DNA of 64,000 nucleotides from Pseudomonas fluorescens (GCF_002022275.1 NZ_MSDF01000021.1:194668-258667), one strand, 5' to 3'. Shown: positions 1-8,561, counted from the first letter of the stretch. Translations and numbers: made by a program. Notes: a model not told the origin generated them from the sequence alone.

Positions 1-89
1 TGCCGGCCGGATGCTTCGCCACTGTCTTGGTGCGCGAGCTTGTTGATCTGGTGCCGGTGGGGCAGACGGACAGCCCATGCGTATTCTGA
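1..89 (+). CDS. truD: tRNA pseudouridine synthase TruD, 3' end only
   Basis: Only the last 28 codons or so are in the window, read in the frame starting at base 3, ending ...VGQTDSPCVF and TGA at 87-89. TruD makes pseudouridine 13 in tRNA-Glu. The call rests on this C-terminal peptide and on the known gene order truD-surE-pcm-nlpD-rpoS in pseudomonads. Its stop lies 13 bases inside surE, which suggests translational coupling. The body of the gene is outside the window. Confidence 0.7.
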   Translation, partial: PAGCFATVLVRELVDLVPVGQTDSPCVF

Positions 90-826
90 TATCAAATGAT
101 GATGGGGTGACCGCCCCCGGCCTTGCTGCGCTTCATGCTGCGCTGCAGGATTATGCCGAGTGCGTGGTGGTCGCCCCCGACCAGGACAAAAGCGGCGCCA
201 GCAGTTCGCTGACGCTCGACCGTCCGCTGCACCCGCAGGTTCTGGCCAACGGCTTTATCAGCGTGAACGGTACGCCCACCGACTGTGTTCATCTGGCCAT
301 TAATAGCTTGTTGGAGCAGGAACCGGACATCGTGGTGTCGGGTATCAACCTCGGCGCCAACCTGGGCGATGACGTGTTGTATTCCGGCACGGTAGCGGCG
401 GCGCTGGAAGGGCGCTTCCTCGGCCGTACTGCGTTCGCCTTTTCCTTTGCTTCGCGGCAACTGGATAACCTGGCGACGGCGGCGTATTTCGCGCGCAAGC
501 TGGTGGAGGCTCACGGCTCCCTGAACTTGCCGCCGCGCACGGTGCTTAACGTCAATGTTCCCAATTTGCCCCTTGACCATATTCGCGGCATCCAGCTGAC
601 GCGCCTGGGGCATCGTGCCCGTGCGGCTGCGCCGTTGAAGGTGGTCGATCCGCGTGGCAAGGAAGGTTACTGGATCGCCGCAGCGGGCGATGCCGAAGAC
701 GGCGGCCCCGGCACGGACTTTCATGCGGTGATGCAAGGTTATGTTTCGATTACCCCGTTGCAGCTTGATCGCACCTTCAGTGATGCCTTCAGTAGCCTCG
801 ATGGCTGGCTTGAGGGGCTGCGTTGA
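77..826 (+). CDS. surE: 5'/3'-nucleotidase SurE
   Basis: A 249-residue protein beginning MRILISNDDGV, the diagnostic SurE N-terminus in which the Asp pair binds the divalent metal. The SGINLGANLGDDVLYSGTV region is the second conserved SurE block and carries a metal-binding Asn. SurE dephosphorylates nucleoside monophosphates in the cytoplasm and is linked to stationary-phase survival. Length fits the family (about 250). The gene overlaps truD upstream and pcm downstream, and sits in the operon that leads to rpoS. Confidence 0.97.
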   Translation: MRILISNDDGVTAPGLAALHAALQDYAECVVVAPDQDKSGASSSLTLDRPLHPQVLANGFISVNGTPTDCVHLAINSLLEQEPDIVVSGINLGANLGDDVLYSGTVAAALEGRFLGRTAFAFSFASRQLDNLATAAYFARKLVEAHGSLNLPPRTVLNVNVPNLPLDHIRGIQLTRLGHRARAAAPLKVVDPRGKEGYWIAAAGDAEDGGPGTDFHAVMQGYVSITPLQLDRTFSDAFSSLDGWLEGLR

Positions 827-1503
827 TGGGGCGTGAACAAGACGAGATGCTGCGCCGTGGCATCGGCATGACCTCCCAGCGTACCCGCGAGCGTTTGATT
901 CAGCGTCTGTACGAGGAAGGCTTGTCCAACGCTCAGGTGCTGGAAGTCATCCGGCGCACGCCTCGCCACCTGTTTGTCGATGAAGCCCTTGCGCACCGTG
1001 CTTACGAAGACACCGCGTTGCCCATCGGCCACAACCAGACCATCTCCCAGCCTTATATGGTGGCGCGCATGAGCGAGCTGCTGTTGGCGGCGGGGCCGTT
1101 GGACAAGGTGCTGGAGATCGGCACAGGTTCCGGCTACCAGACCGCCGTGCTGTCGCAACTGGTGGAGCGGGTGTTCTCGGTGGAGCGCATCAAGGTCCTG
1201 CAGGACCGCGCCAAGGAGCGCCTGGTGGAGTTGAACCTGCGCAATGTGGTGTTCCGCTGGGGGGATGGCTGGGAAGGCTGGCCGGCGCTGGCGCCTTATA
1301 ACGGCATTATCGTCACCGCTGTGGCCACCGATGTACCCCAGGCGTTGCTGGACCAACTGGCTCCTGGCGGCCGGCTGGTCATCCCGGTGGGCTCCGGCGA
1401 AGTGCAACAATTGATGCTCATTATCCGTGAGGAAGAAGGCTTTTCACGGCACGTACTGGGCGCCGTGCGATTCGTACCGTTGCTCAACGGCCCGCTGGCC
1501 TGA
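826..1503 (+). CDS. pcm: Protein-L-isoaspartate O-methyltransferase
   Basis: Repairs isoaspartyl residues in aged proteins using S-adenosylmethionine. The family signature LPIGHNQTISQPYMVARM and the SAM-binding loop VLEIGTGSGYQTAVL are both present, and the protein ends in the usual RFVPLLNGPLA. I chose ATG at 826 because GAGGGG lies at a good distance upstream inside surE; the SurE stop and this start share bases (TGATG). An internal ATG at 868 (MTSQRTRERL) would give a 211-residue protein closer to the family's usual length and cannot be excluded. Confidence 0.95.
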   Translation: MGREQDEMLRRGIGMTSQRTRERLIQRLYEEGLSNAQVLEVIRRTPRHLFVDEALAHRAYEDTALPIGHNQTISQPYMVARMSELLLAAGPLDKVLEIGTGSGYQTAVLSQLVERVFSVERIKVLQDRAKERLVELNLRNVVFRWGDGWEGWPALAPYNGIIVTAVATDVPQALLDQLAPGGRLVIPVGSGEVQQLMLIIREEEGFSRHVLGAVRFVPLLNGPLA

Positions 1504-1712
1504 TCATTTGTTCGCGGGCAGTGAATTCTGCTGGCGGGGATGTGTCTTACGGCGGGGTCAGTTGAGTCAACATGATCGGCGATGAGTTTTAAACACGATG
1601 AATTTTTCGTTTCAGTCGTGTGCCGGTAAAAAGCCAATGCCCAGTTATACTTGCGACATATTTCAAGCCTGGTACAGGCGTTCATGTTCAGCCACCACAA
1701 AGGGAGCGGCGG

Positions 1713-2555
1713 GTGAGTCTCACAGGTCTTGCGCAGCGTATGAGTAAAACAAGTTTTCAGCGACTGGTGCTTGGCCTTGTCTTGAGTTCCGTATTGGTGG
1801 GTTGCTCCAGTTCGCCATCCAGTGGCGCCAGGGTTGTCGATCGCAGTAACAGCAGCGCCGTGCCTCAGAAACCCACCGTGACCACCGGGCAATATGTGGT
1901 CCGCAAAGGCGACACGATGTTCTCCATCGCCTTCCGTTATGGCTGGGATTACAAGGCACTCGCAACTCGTAACAATATTCCTGTGCCGTATACGATACAT
2001 CCTGGCCAAACCATTCGGTTCGACGGGCGCACCGGTTCTGCGCCTGTGGCAGTTGTGACAAATACCGGATCTTCGCCCTCGTCTTCGAGCAAAACCACGA
2101 TCATCACCCGGCCTGCAGGCACCGCCGCGCCTACGGTTGCGAGCAAGCCGGCACCCGCGCCGTTGCCACCTGCAGGGCCTGCGCCGACCGGTTGGGGATG
2201 GCCTTCGAACGGTGTATTAATTGGAAAATTCTCTTCAAACGGTAGTTTGAATAAAGGCATTGATATCGCCGGGGATTTGGGACAGCCTGTTTTAGCTGCG
2301 TCTGATGGGACAGTGGTGTACGCCGGGAGTGGTTTACGGGGCTACGGCGAGCTGGTCATCATCAAACACAGCGATACCTACGTCAGTGCTTACGGCCACA
2401 ACCGTAGGCTGTTGGTTCGGGAGGGGCAGCAGGTCAAAGTCGGACAGACAATTGCCGAAATGGGGTCAACGGGTACAGACCGGGTGAAACTGCACTTTGA
2501 GATTCGCCGCCAAGGGAAACCTGTAGATCCGCTGCAATTCCTGCCCCGTCGTTGA
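1713..2555 (+). CDS. nlpD: NlpD-type lipoprotein, LysM and LytM (M23) domains
   Basis: A 280-residue outer-membrane lipoprotein that activates peptidoglycan amidases during cell separation. GTG at 1713 is chosen because AGGGAG precedes it; the open frame extends upstream to 1620 without a good ribosome site. The order is signal peptide with lipobox (VLVGC), a LysM domain (QYVVRKGDT to HPGQTIRF), a Pro/Ser/Thr linker and a C-terminal M23 domain. The M23 metal ligands are degenerate: the usual HxxxD reads NKGID and the last motif reads KLHFEIR, so it should be a regulator and not a hydrolase. In related bacteria an rpoS promoter lies inside nlpD. Confidence 0.93.
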   Translation: MSLTGLAQRMSKTSFQRLVLGLVLSSVLVGCSSSPSSGARVVDRSNSSAVPQKPTVTTGQYVVRKGDTMFSIAFRYGWDYKALATRNNIPVPYTIHPGQTIRFDGRTGSAPVAVVTNTGSSPSSSSKTTIITRPAGTAAPTVASKPAPAPLPPAGPAPTGWGWPSNGVLIGKFSSNGSLNKGIDIAGDLGQPVLAASDGTVVYAGSGLRGYGELVIIKHSDTYVSAYGHNRRLLVREGQQVKVGQTIAEMGSTGTDRVKLHFEIRRQGKPVDPLQFLPRR

Positions 2556-2565
2556 TGTGTTGCAC

Positions 2566-2596
2566 AGCCTGTTCCCTCACGTAGAAGGAACAGGCT
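2566..2596 (+). promoter_or_regulatory. Hairpin in the nlpD-rpoS spacer / rpoS leader
   Basis: A perfect 10-bp inverted repeat (AGCCTGTTCC / GGAACAGGCT) with an 11-base loop begins just after the nlpD stop. There is no T tract, so it does not look like an intrinsic terminator. It would be part of the 5' leader of an rpoS message started inside nlpD. A role in message stability or translation is inference. Confidence 0.4.
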
Positions 2597-2661
2597 CCAG
2601 CGTTGCCAAGGATAAAGGCGCCGCTTGAGCTTGAGGTCGAACTCACCAAAGGACTATAACA

Positions 2662-3672
2662 ATGGCTCTCAGTAAAGAAGCGCCGGAGTTTGACATCGAC
2701 GATGAGGTTCTCCTTGAAATGGAGATTCTCACCGAAAAGGAATCGATGTCGAATGATGAAGGGTCTGCTGCACCTTCAGTTCGCACCAAATCCAAGAACT
2801 CCACCGCATTAAAGCAACACAAGTACATTGACTACACGCGGGCGCTAGACGCGACCCAGCTGTACCTCAATGAAATCGGCTTTTCCCCTCTGCTGACCCC
2901 CGAAGAAGAAGTCCATTTTGCGCGCTTGTCGCAAAAGGGCGATCCGGCTGGGCGCAAGCGCATGATTGAGAGCAACCTGCGTCTGGTGGTGAAAATCGCC
3001 CGCCGCTATGTCAATCGTGGCCTGTCTCTGTTGGACCTGATCGAGGAAGGCAACCTGGGCTTGATCCGGGCGGTGGAGAAGTTCGACCCTGAGCGGGGCT
3101 TCCGCTTCTCCACGTATGCCACCTGGTGGATTCGCCAGACCATCGAACGGGCGATCATGAATCAGACCCGCACGATCCGGTTGCCGATCCACGTGGTCAA
3201 AGAGCTTAACGTCTACCTGCGGGCAGCGCGTGAGCTTACTCAAAAACTCGATCATGAACCTTCGCCTGAAGAAATCGCCAACCTGCTGGAAAAACCGGTA
3301 GGGGAGGTCAAGCGTATGCTCGGCCTGAACGAGCGTGTGTCTTCGGTCGATGTCTCGCTGGGTCCGGATTCGGATAAAACCTTGCTGGACACCCTGACGG
3401 ATGATCGTCCAACAGACCCTTGTGAGCTGTTGCAGGACGATGATCTTTCCCAAAGCATTGACCAGTGGCTGTCGGAGCTCACGGACAAGCAGCGTGAGGT
3501 GGTGATTCGCCGCTTCGGCCTGCGTGGCCATGAGAGCAGCACCCTGGAGGATGTAGGCCTGGAGATTGGCCTGACCCGTGAACGGGTGCGGCAGATTCAG
3601 GTGGAGGGCCTCAAGCGCTTGCGTGAGATCCTTGAGAAGAATGGCTTGTCGAGTGAGTCGTTGTTCCAGTAA
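2662..3672 (+). CDS. rpoS: RNA polymerase sigma factor RpoS (sigma-38)
   Basis: 336 residues, the usual RpoS length in Pseudomonas. An acidic N-terminus is followed by region 1.2 (DATQLYLNEIGFSPLLTPEEE), regions 2.1-2.4 (RMIESNLRLVVKIARRYVNRG, DLIEEGNLGLIRAVEKFD, FSTYATWWIRQTIERAI), region 3 and the region 4.2 helix-turn-helix (LEDVGLEIGLTRERVRQIQVE). It directs general stress and stationary-phase transcription. ATG at 2662 is preceded by AAAGGA. It follows nlpD by 106 bases and is followed by a terminator. Downstream lies a cold-shock gene instead of the rsmZ-fdxA pair found in several other pseudomonads. Confidence 0.98.
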   Translation: MALSKEAPEFDIDDEVLLEMEILTEKESMSNDEGSAAPSVRTKSKNSTALKQHKYIDYTRALDATQLYLNEIGFSPLLTPEEEVHFARLSQKGDPAGRKRMIESNLRLVVKIARRYVNRGLSLLDLIEEGNLGLIRAVEKFDPERGFRFSTYATWWIRQTIERAIMNQTRTIRLPIHVVKELNVYLRAARELTQKLDHEPSPEEIANLLEKPVGEVKRMLGLNERVSSVDVSLGPDSDKTLLDTLTDDRPTDPCELLQDDDLSQSIDQWLSELTDKQREVVIRRFGLRGHESSTLEDVGLEIGLTRERVRQIQVEGLKRLREILEKNGLSSESLFQ

Positions 3673-3691
3673 CGACGCGTAAGCAGGCATG

Positions 3692-3727
3692 AAAACGCCC
3701 GGTGCATGAAGATGCACCGGGCGTTTT
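3692..3727 (+). terminator. Intrinsic terminator of rpoS
   Basis: A 16-bp perfect stem AAAACGCCCGGTGCAT with its complement ending in TTTT, loop GAAG, starting 20 bases after the rpoS stop. Confidence 0.85.
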
Positions 3728-3737
3728 GCTGTTCGCT

Positions 3738-3817
3738 GATCGTTCCCACGCTCTGCGTCAGGCCTTGGGACGCAGAGCGTCCCTGGCTGCATTCCCACGC
3801 AGAGCATGGGAACGATC
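3738..3817. repeat. Dispersed inverted repeat (GATCGTTCCCACGCTCTGCG type)
   Basis: The outer arms GATCGTTCCCACGC... and ...GCATGGGAACGATC are inverted, and an inner copy ACGCAGAGCGT pairs with the left arm. This resembles an intergenic repeat common in fluorescent pseudomonads and differs from the GTGGGAGCTGGCTTGCC family seen elsewhere in this window. It sits between the convergent terminators of rpoS and the cold-shock gene. Confidence 0.65.
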
Positions 3818-3823
3818 GGCATA

Positions 3824-3855
3824 AAAAAACCCCGCTTTTAAGGGCGGGGTTTTTT
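3824..3855 (-). terminator. Bidirectional terminator of the cold-shock gene
   Basis: AAAAAACCCCGC and GCGGGGTTTTTT form a stem flanked by A and T runs, so it can end transcripts from both sides. It lies 18 bases after the cold-shock stop codon on the minus strand. Confidence 0.85.
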
Positions 3856-3873
3856 CGACTAAGTCAGTACAAG

Positions 3874-4083
3874 TTAGATAACTTGAACTTCTTCAGCTTG
3901 CATGCCTTTCTGACCGCGGGTAGCGATGAAAGAAACCTGTTGGCCTTCTTTCAGGCTTTTGAAGCCGTCGGATTGGATAGCTTTGAAGTGAACGAACAGG
4001 TCGTCACCGGATTGTGGAGTGATGAAGCCGAAGCCTTTTTCATCGTTGAACCACTTAACGGTACCAGTTTGGCGATTAGACAT
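3874..4083 (-). CDS. Cold-shock domain protein (CspA/CapB family)
   Basis: A 69-residue single cold-shock domain. The RNP1 motif KGFGFITP and the RNP2 motif LFVHFKAI, with the aromatic nucleic-acid contact residues, are both present. Such proteins are RNA chaperones or antiterminators binding single-stranded RNA. A strong AAGGAG ribosome site precedes the ATG at 4083. The upstream minus-strand region is a long gene-free leader, as in cspA-type genes. Which csp paralogue this is, and whether it is cold-inducible, cannot be told from the sequence. Confidence 0.95.
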   Translation of the reverse strand: MSNRQTGTVKWFNDEKGFGFITPQSGDDLFVHFKAIQSDGFKSLKEGQQVSFIATRGQKGMQAEEVQVI

Positions 4084-4472
4084 GGTGTATCTCCTTGGAC
4101 AAAGTTAACTGCGACTCAGGAAAAGCCCTGGCCGAGACTGAGTGCAAAGAGCAGGAAAAATTCTTGGAGATGGTTGGATCGAAATTCAACATATCGTGTA
4201 GAGATTCTCAGTGACACAAGCAGCACAGTGGCGCCACCTTAACCCTTTTTCCGGAACGTGCCAATGGTATTTCCGAAGGTTTCTCTATTTTCGTGACTGG
4301 CGGTGGTATTTACGGTCACTGCGAGCGGTAAGCCGGGTCCCGGCCCCACTGGCTGTGGCTTATAGAGGGCCGCGCATTCATCAAGAAATCCCCCGCGCCC
4401 TTTGAACCCCAACGCCGGCCCCGGTAAGATGCCAGACAGAATTTTTCCACCTCGCTATTCAGGACACCCGCC
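4084..4472. other. Intergenic region between csp and dcd
   Basis: 389 bases with no credible gene. The left half reads as the 5' leader and promoter region of the cold-shock gene (minus strand). The right half must carry the promoter for dcd; AGGACA precedes the dcd ATG. I could not place a confident -35/-10 pair for either gene. Confidence 0.6.
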
Positions 4473-5039
4473 ATGAGCATCAAATCGGACAAGTGGATTC
4501 GCCGCATGGCGCAAGAACACGGCATGATCGAACCCTTCGTAGAGCGCCAAATTCGTGGCGAAGGCGCTGCCCCGGTGATTTCCTACGGTGTGTCCAGTTA
4601 TGGCTACGACGTGCGTTGTGCCGATGAATTCAAGGTGTTCACCAACATCAATTCGGCCATTGTCGACCCGAAGAACTTCGACGAAAAGAGCTTCGTCGAC
4701 GTCAAAAGCGACGTGTGCATCATCCCGCCAAACTCCTTCGCCCTGGCGCGCACCGTTGAATTCTTTCGTATTCCCCGCGACGTGCTGACCATCTGCCTGG
4801 GTAAGAGCACCTACGCGCGCTGCGGCATCATCGTCAACGTGACGCCGCTTGAACCTGAGTGGGAAGGGCACGTAACCCTGGAATTCTCCAACACCACCAC
4901 GTTGCCGGCCAAGATCTACGCCAACGAAGGCGTGGCGCAGATGCTGTTCCTGCAGTCCGACGAGGCCTGTGAAGTGTCCTACAAAGACCGTGCAGGCAAG
5001 TACCAGGGCCAGCGCGGCGTCACCCTCCCACGCGCTTGA
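4473..5039 (+). CDS. dcd: dCTP deaminase
   Basis: 188 residues, matching the family length. Converts dCTP to dUTP, feeding dTMP synthesis. The conserved blocks are SYGVSSYGYDVRC near the N-terminus, GKSTYARCGIIVNVTPLEPEWEGHVTLEFSN in the centre (catalytic Arg and Glu of the trimeric dUTPase-like fold) and the C-terminal GKYQGQRGVTLPRA. The gene appears to be transcribed alone or with the small downstream ORF at 5146. Confidence 0.97.
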   Translation: MSIKSDKWIRRMAQEHGMIEPFVERQIRGEGAAPVISYGVSSYGYDVRCADEFKVFTNINSAIVDPKNFDEKSFVDVKSDVCIIPPNSFALARTVEFFRIPRDVLTICLGKSTYARCGIIVNVTPLEPEWEGHVTLEFSNTTTLPAKIYANEGVAQMLFLQSDEACEVSYKDRAGKYQGQRGVTLPRA

Positions 5040-5145
5040 TCGAAAGGTCTTACACGTTAAGGGAATTTGTCTGCGGGAAGTGACTCTATTGGGTGTACTG
5101 CCTCGGCGCGTGCAAAACGCGTCGAGCCACGCTTGAGGAGTACTT

Positions 5146-5343
5146 ATGAAGATCAACCCGCGAATCAGCGCCGAACTCGCCCGGCTTGAACCCAACCAGA
5201 TTGGTGTTCTGGCCTGGTCCCTGATGGCCGATCCTGCTTATGCCGGCGGCATCCCTGGCCAACCTGACGAAGATTACCCGCAGCCCACCGAACCCGGAGT
5301 GCCGACCATTCCGGATGAGCCGCCACCTGCACCTGTCGCCTGA
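5146..5343 (+). CDS. Small Pro-rich protein of unknown function
   Basis: 65 residues with a good ribosome site (GAGGAG, 8 bases before ATG). The N-terminal half is helical-looking (MKINPRISAELARLEPNQIG); the C-terminal 35 residues are rich in Pro, Glu and Asp and end in Ala-Pro-Val-Ala. No signal peptide, Cys or known motif is visible. It follows dcd by 106 bases and converges on pdeM. I do not recognise a function. Confidence 0.65.
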   Translation: MKINPRISAELARLEPNQIGVLAWSLMADPAYAGGIPGQPDEDYPQPTEPGVPTIPDEPPPAPVA

Positions 5344-5373
5344 CGCGGCTGGGCCGGTCACTGGGTCAGTCCG

Positions 5374-6024
5374 TCAGCGGACTGACCACACTTCCTGATC
5401 GCCGATCACATAGATCTGCCGATCGTCGCGCTGTTCTACCTGATACCCCCCGGTAAACGCACCGAACGCCGGCAGCAAGCTGACGCGTGCGCCAATCTGG
5501 AAGCACGCCAGGCGCAAGCTTTGGCGCCCTTTGCCGCGCAAGCGGTACACCGGGTGCACATGCCCGGCCAGCACATGATGGCTGGCGTGGGGATCAGGTT
5601 CATGCTGCAGCGCGAAAGGGCCCATCAGCAAGGGCTCACCGACGACCTCAATCCTCAAGTCGGCGGGTGGATCGCCTGCACGCTTATCGTGATTGCCGCG
5701 AATCAGCGTCATGGCGACATCAGGATGGCGTTCACGCCAGGCTCTGAGCGCGTTCAGCGTGCCACTGGCGTGTGAGCCCGGGCCGTGCAGGAAATCACCG
5801 AGAAAGACTACTTCCTCGCATTCAAACGCTGCCAGAAGCCGGTCCAGCTTCGACAGGTTTTCAGTGGTGGTGCCTTGCGGTACTGGCTGCCCCAGGCTGC
5901 GATAGGCCGACGCCTTGCCAAAATGCGCATCGGCAATCAACAGGCATTTGCGCGCCGGCCAGTAAACGGCCTTGTCCGCCAGCAACAGCAGCGCTTCCCC
6001 TTCAAGGGTCAGTGGGTAATGCAT
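5374..6024 (-). CDS. pdeM: Ligase-associated DNA damage response endonuclease PdeM
   Basis: A 216-residue calcineurin-like metallophosphoesterase. The metal-binding motifs are in family order: DAHFGK, FLGDFLHG, RGNHDK and the late AGHVHP. PdeM proteins belong to a four-protein set (helicase, MPE nuclease, ATP-dependent ligase, MBL exonuclease). The ATG at 6024 shares bases with the stop of the helicase gene (TGATG), so the two are translationally coupled; a TTG one codon upstream is less likely. The other two members of the set lie at 13.1-15.7 kb. Confidence 0.9.
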   Translation of the reverse strand: MHYPLTLEGEALLLLADKAVYWPARKCLLIADAHFGKASAYRSLGQPVPQGTTTENLSKLDRLLAAFECEEVVFLGDFLHGPGSHASGTLNALRAWRERHPDVAMTLIRGNHDKRAGDPPADLRIEVVGEPLLMGPFALQHEPDPHASHHVLAGHVHPVYRLRGKGRQSLRLACFQIGARVSLLPAFGAFTGGYQVEQRDDRQIYVIGDQEVWSVR

Positions 6025-8504
6025 CAACGCTTCCCGTTATCCGCGACTTTTTCCAGATCCTTGACCATCCGCGCAATGCGCTCCGAGAGTTTTTCCGAAC
6101 TCATGCTTTCACGCATCCGCTCCACCAACAGCGGGAAGGCTAGAGGCGTCGGCCGGTCGATTACATGCAGGTCCAGTTTCAGCGCCGACAAGTGGCGCAA
6201 TGTCTCTTCCAGCCTGCGAATATCCAACTCCTCGCGCAGGACCTCTTCCCCCGCCTGTGTCAGCAACAGGTTCTGCGGGTCGTACTGCTTGAACACTTCA
6301 AAGAACAGCCCGCTCGAAGCCTGTACCTGCCGAGTGCTTTTCGGCGCGCCAGGGTAGCCTGCGAACACCAGGCCGGCGATGCGGGCGATTTCCCGGAAGC
6401 GACGCAGGGCCAGCTCCCCGGCGTTCAGGCTGGCGGCAACGTCCTCCAGCAGGTTGTCCGCGCTCAGCAATGCCTCGTCGAGCAAGGCCGGCCAGTCCAC
6501 CAGAGTGGCACTTAACAGCTCCAGACCGTAATCATTCACGGCAATCGAAAAGGTCACCGGCTGGCGTTGACTGACCCGCCACGCCAGCAAACTCGCCAAC
6601 CCCAGGTGCACCTGGCGTCCGGCGAAGGGATAGAGAAACAAGTGCCAGCCCTCCCGCGATTTCAGCGCTTCGGCCAGCAAGTGTTCGCGTGTCGGCAGGC
6701 CGGACCAGCGCAATTGCGTCTGCAACAACGGCTGCACCGCCTGCATCTCCGGGCCTTCGAAACGCCCGTGCGCTGCCGCATCGAAGCGCTCGACCACCGC
6801 CTGGGCGAGCTCATTGGAGAGCGGCATGCGCCCGCCATTCCAGCGCGGCACGGCGGCCTTCTTCGCGGTACTGCGGCGCACATAGGCGGTCATGTTTTCC
6901 ACTCGCACCAGCTCCAGCAACCGCCCGGCGAATAGAAAGCCATCGCCGGGTTTGAGCCGTGCGATAAAACCTTCCTCGACACTGCCCAAATTCTTGCCGC
7001 CGCCGCCCTTGCTCCAGAATTTCAGCTGAATGCTCGCATCGCTGACGATCGTGCCGACGCTCATGCGATGGCGCCGCGCCAACCGCGCATCCGGCACGCG
7101 CCAGATGCCGTGCTCGTCGGGCTCGACCCGGCGGTAATCCGGATAGGCCGTAAGCGACAGCCCGCCATGGCGCACAAACCCCAGCGCCCAGGCCCACTCT
7201 TCATCGTTAAGGTCTTGATAGGCCCAGGCACCGCGCACTTCCGACAGCAACGCGTCAGGCGTAAACCCGCCGCCCAAGGCCATGCTCACCAAATGCTGTA
7301 CGAGTACATCCAACGGCTTGTAGGGCGATTCCCGCGCTTCGATGCGTCGCTGGGCAATGGCGTCCTGGGCGGCGGCCGCTTCGATCAATTCCAGGCTGTG
7401 GGTCGGCACCAGCGTCACCCGCGACGGTCGCCCTGGTGCATGCCCTGAGCGCCCGGCGCGCTGCATCAGGCGCGCCACACCTTTGGCCGAGCCGATCTGC
7501 AATACTCGCTCCACGGGCAAAAAATCCACTCCGAGATCCAGGCTGGACGTGCACACCACGGCCTTGAGCTGACCCTCTTTCAGCGCCCGCTCCACCCAGT
7601 CGCGGGTCTCGCGCGACAGTGAACCGTGATGCAAGGCAATCAGCCCCGCCCAATCCGGGCGCGCGTCCAGTATTGCCTGATACCAGATCTCCGACTGCGC
7701 CCGCGTATTGGTAAACACCAGGCAACTGCTGCTGGAATCCACCTCGGCGACCACCTGCGGCAGCATCTTCAAACCAATATGCCCGGCCCATGGAAAGCGC
7801 TCAGTGACCGGTGGCAACAGGGTGTCGACCAGCAACTGCTTGGCGGTCTGCCCTTGCACATTGATCCCGTCACCTTGTGGGACCAATACCTCCAACGCGT
7901 GGGCCTGATTACCCAGGGTCGCGGAAATCCCCCACACCATTAATTCAGGATGCCAGCGCCGCAGCCGCGCCAGCGCCAATTGCAGTTGCACGCCGCGTTT
8001 ATTGCCGATCAGTTCGTGCCACTCATCAACGATCACCATGCGCAGGTGGCCCAGGCTCACTTCGCTGTCGGCACGTGCGAGCATCAGCGTCAGGCTCTCC
8101 GGGGTAGTGACCAGCGCGGTCGGCTGGCGCCGGGTCTGGCGTGCGCGTTCGCTGCTGCTGGTGTCGCCGGTGCGCAGGCCGACACTCCAGGGAATCTGCA
8201 GCGCCTCCAATGGCGCCTCAAGGGCGCGTGCGGTGTCCGCCGCCAAGGCGCGCATTGGGGTGATCCACAGCACCGTCAACGGTTCGGCGGGTAGTTTGCG
8301 TTTGGAAGCGACAGGCGGGCGAGTGATGGCAAAACGATTGAGGGCAGCAAACCACAGAGCGTAGGTTTTACCGGCGCCAGTGCTGGCATGCAGCAAGCCG
8401 GACTGGCCGTCCTTGACCGCTGCCCACACGGCTTTCTGGAAGGCGAACGGCTTCCAGCCTTTGGCGGCAAACCATTTTTTGGCGAAGTCGACGGGTTTTG
8501 CCAT
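6024..8504 (-). CDS. Ligase-associated DNA damage response DEXH-box helicase (Lhr family)
   Basis: 826 residues. Walker A is STGAGKT at 41-47 and the Walker B/DEXH box is DEWH at 160-163. The C-terminal RecA lobe carries LVFTNTRAQSE, TSSLDLGVDF and QRAGRSGH (motif VI), followed by the winged-helix and Lhr-core C-terminal regions. It is an ATP-driven superfamily-2 helicase expected to act with PdeM. The length matches the roughly 820-residue Lhr subgroup encoded beside ATP-dependent ligases and is much shorter than E. coli Lhr (about 1,500). Confidence 0.93.
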   Translation of the reverse strand: MAKPVDFAKKWFAAKGWKPFAFQKAVWAAVKDGQSGLLHASTGAGKTYALWFAALNRFAITRPPVASKRKLPAEPLTVLWITPMRALAADTARALEAPLEALQIPWSVGLRTGDTSSSERARQTRRQPTALVTTPESLTLMLARADSEVSLGHLRMVIVDEWHELIGNKRGVQLQLALARLRRWHPELMVWGISATLGNQAHALEVLVPQGDGINVQGQTAKQLLVDTLLPPVTERFPWAGHIGLKMLPQVVAEVDSSSSCLVFTNTRAQSEIWYQAILDARPDWAGLIALHHGSLSRETRDWVERALKEGQLKAVVCTSSLDLGVDFLPVERVLQIGSAKGVARLMQRAGRSGHAPGRPSRVTLVPTHSLELIEAAAAQDAIAQRRIEARESPYKPLDVLVQHLVSMALGGGFTPDALLSEVRGAWAYQDLNDEEWAWALGFVRHGGLSLTAYPDYRRVEPDEHGIWRVPDARLARRHRMSVGTIVSDASIQLKFWSKGGGGKNLGSVEEGFIARLKPGDGFLFAGRLLELVRVENMTAYVRRSTAKKAAVPRWNGGRMPLSNELAQAVVERFDAAAHGRFEGPEMQAVQPLLQTQLRWSGLPTREHLLAEALKSREGWHLFLYPFAGRQVHLGLASLLAWRVSQRQPVTFSIAVNDYGLELLSATLVDWPALLDEALLSADNLLEDVAASLNAGELALRRFREIARIAGLVFAGYPGAPKSTRQVQASSGLFFEVFKQYDPQNLLLTQAGEEVLREELDIRRLEETLRHLSALKLDLHVIDRPTPLAFPLLVERMRESMSSEKLSERIARMVKDLEKVADNGKR

Positions 8505-8519
8505 TCGGCAGCTGACGCT

Positions 8520-8548
8520 CTGGAGGCTCTCTTTCAGAGACCCTCCAG
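8520..8548 (-). terminator. Hairpin after the amino-acid transporter operon
   Basis: CTGGAGG...CCTCCAG with an inner TCTCT/AGAGA extension forms a long stem with one mismatch, 13 bases beyond the last codon of the ATPase gene and just before the Lhr start. There is no strong T tract, so it may be a Rho-independent end or a 3' stabiliser. Confidence 0.5.
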
Positions 8549-8561
8549 GCGCCGCAAAGGT

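Noticed and set aside
3673..3873. rsmZ small RNA gene downstream of rpoS
   Set aside because: The spacer is fully taken up by two terminators and an inverted repeat and lacks the series of GGA-loop hairpins.
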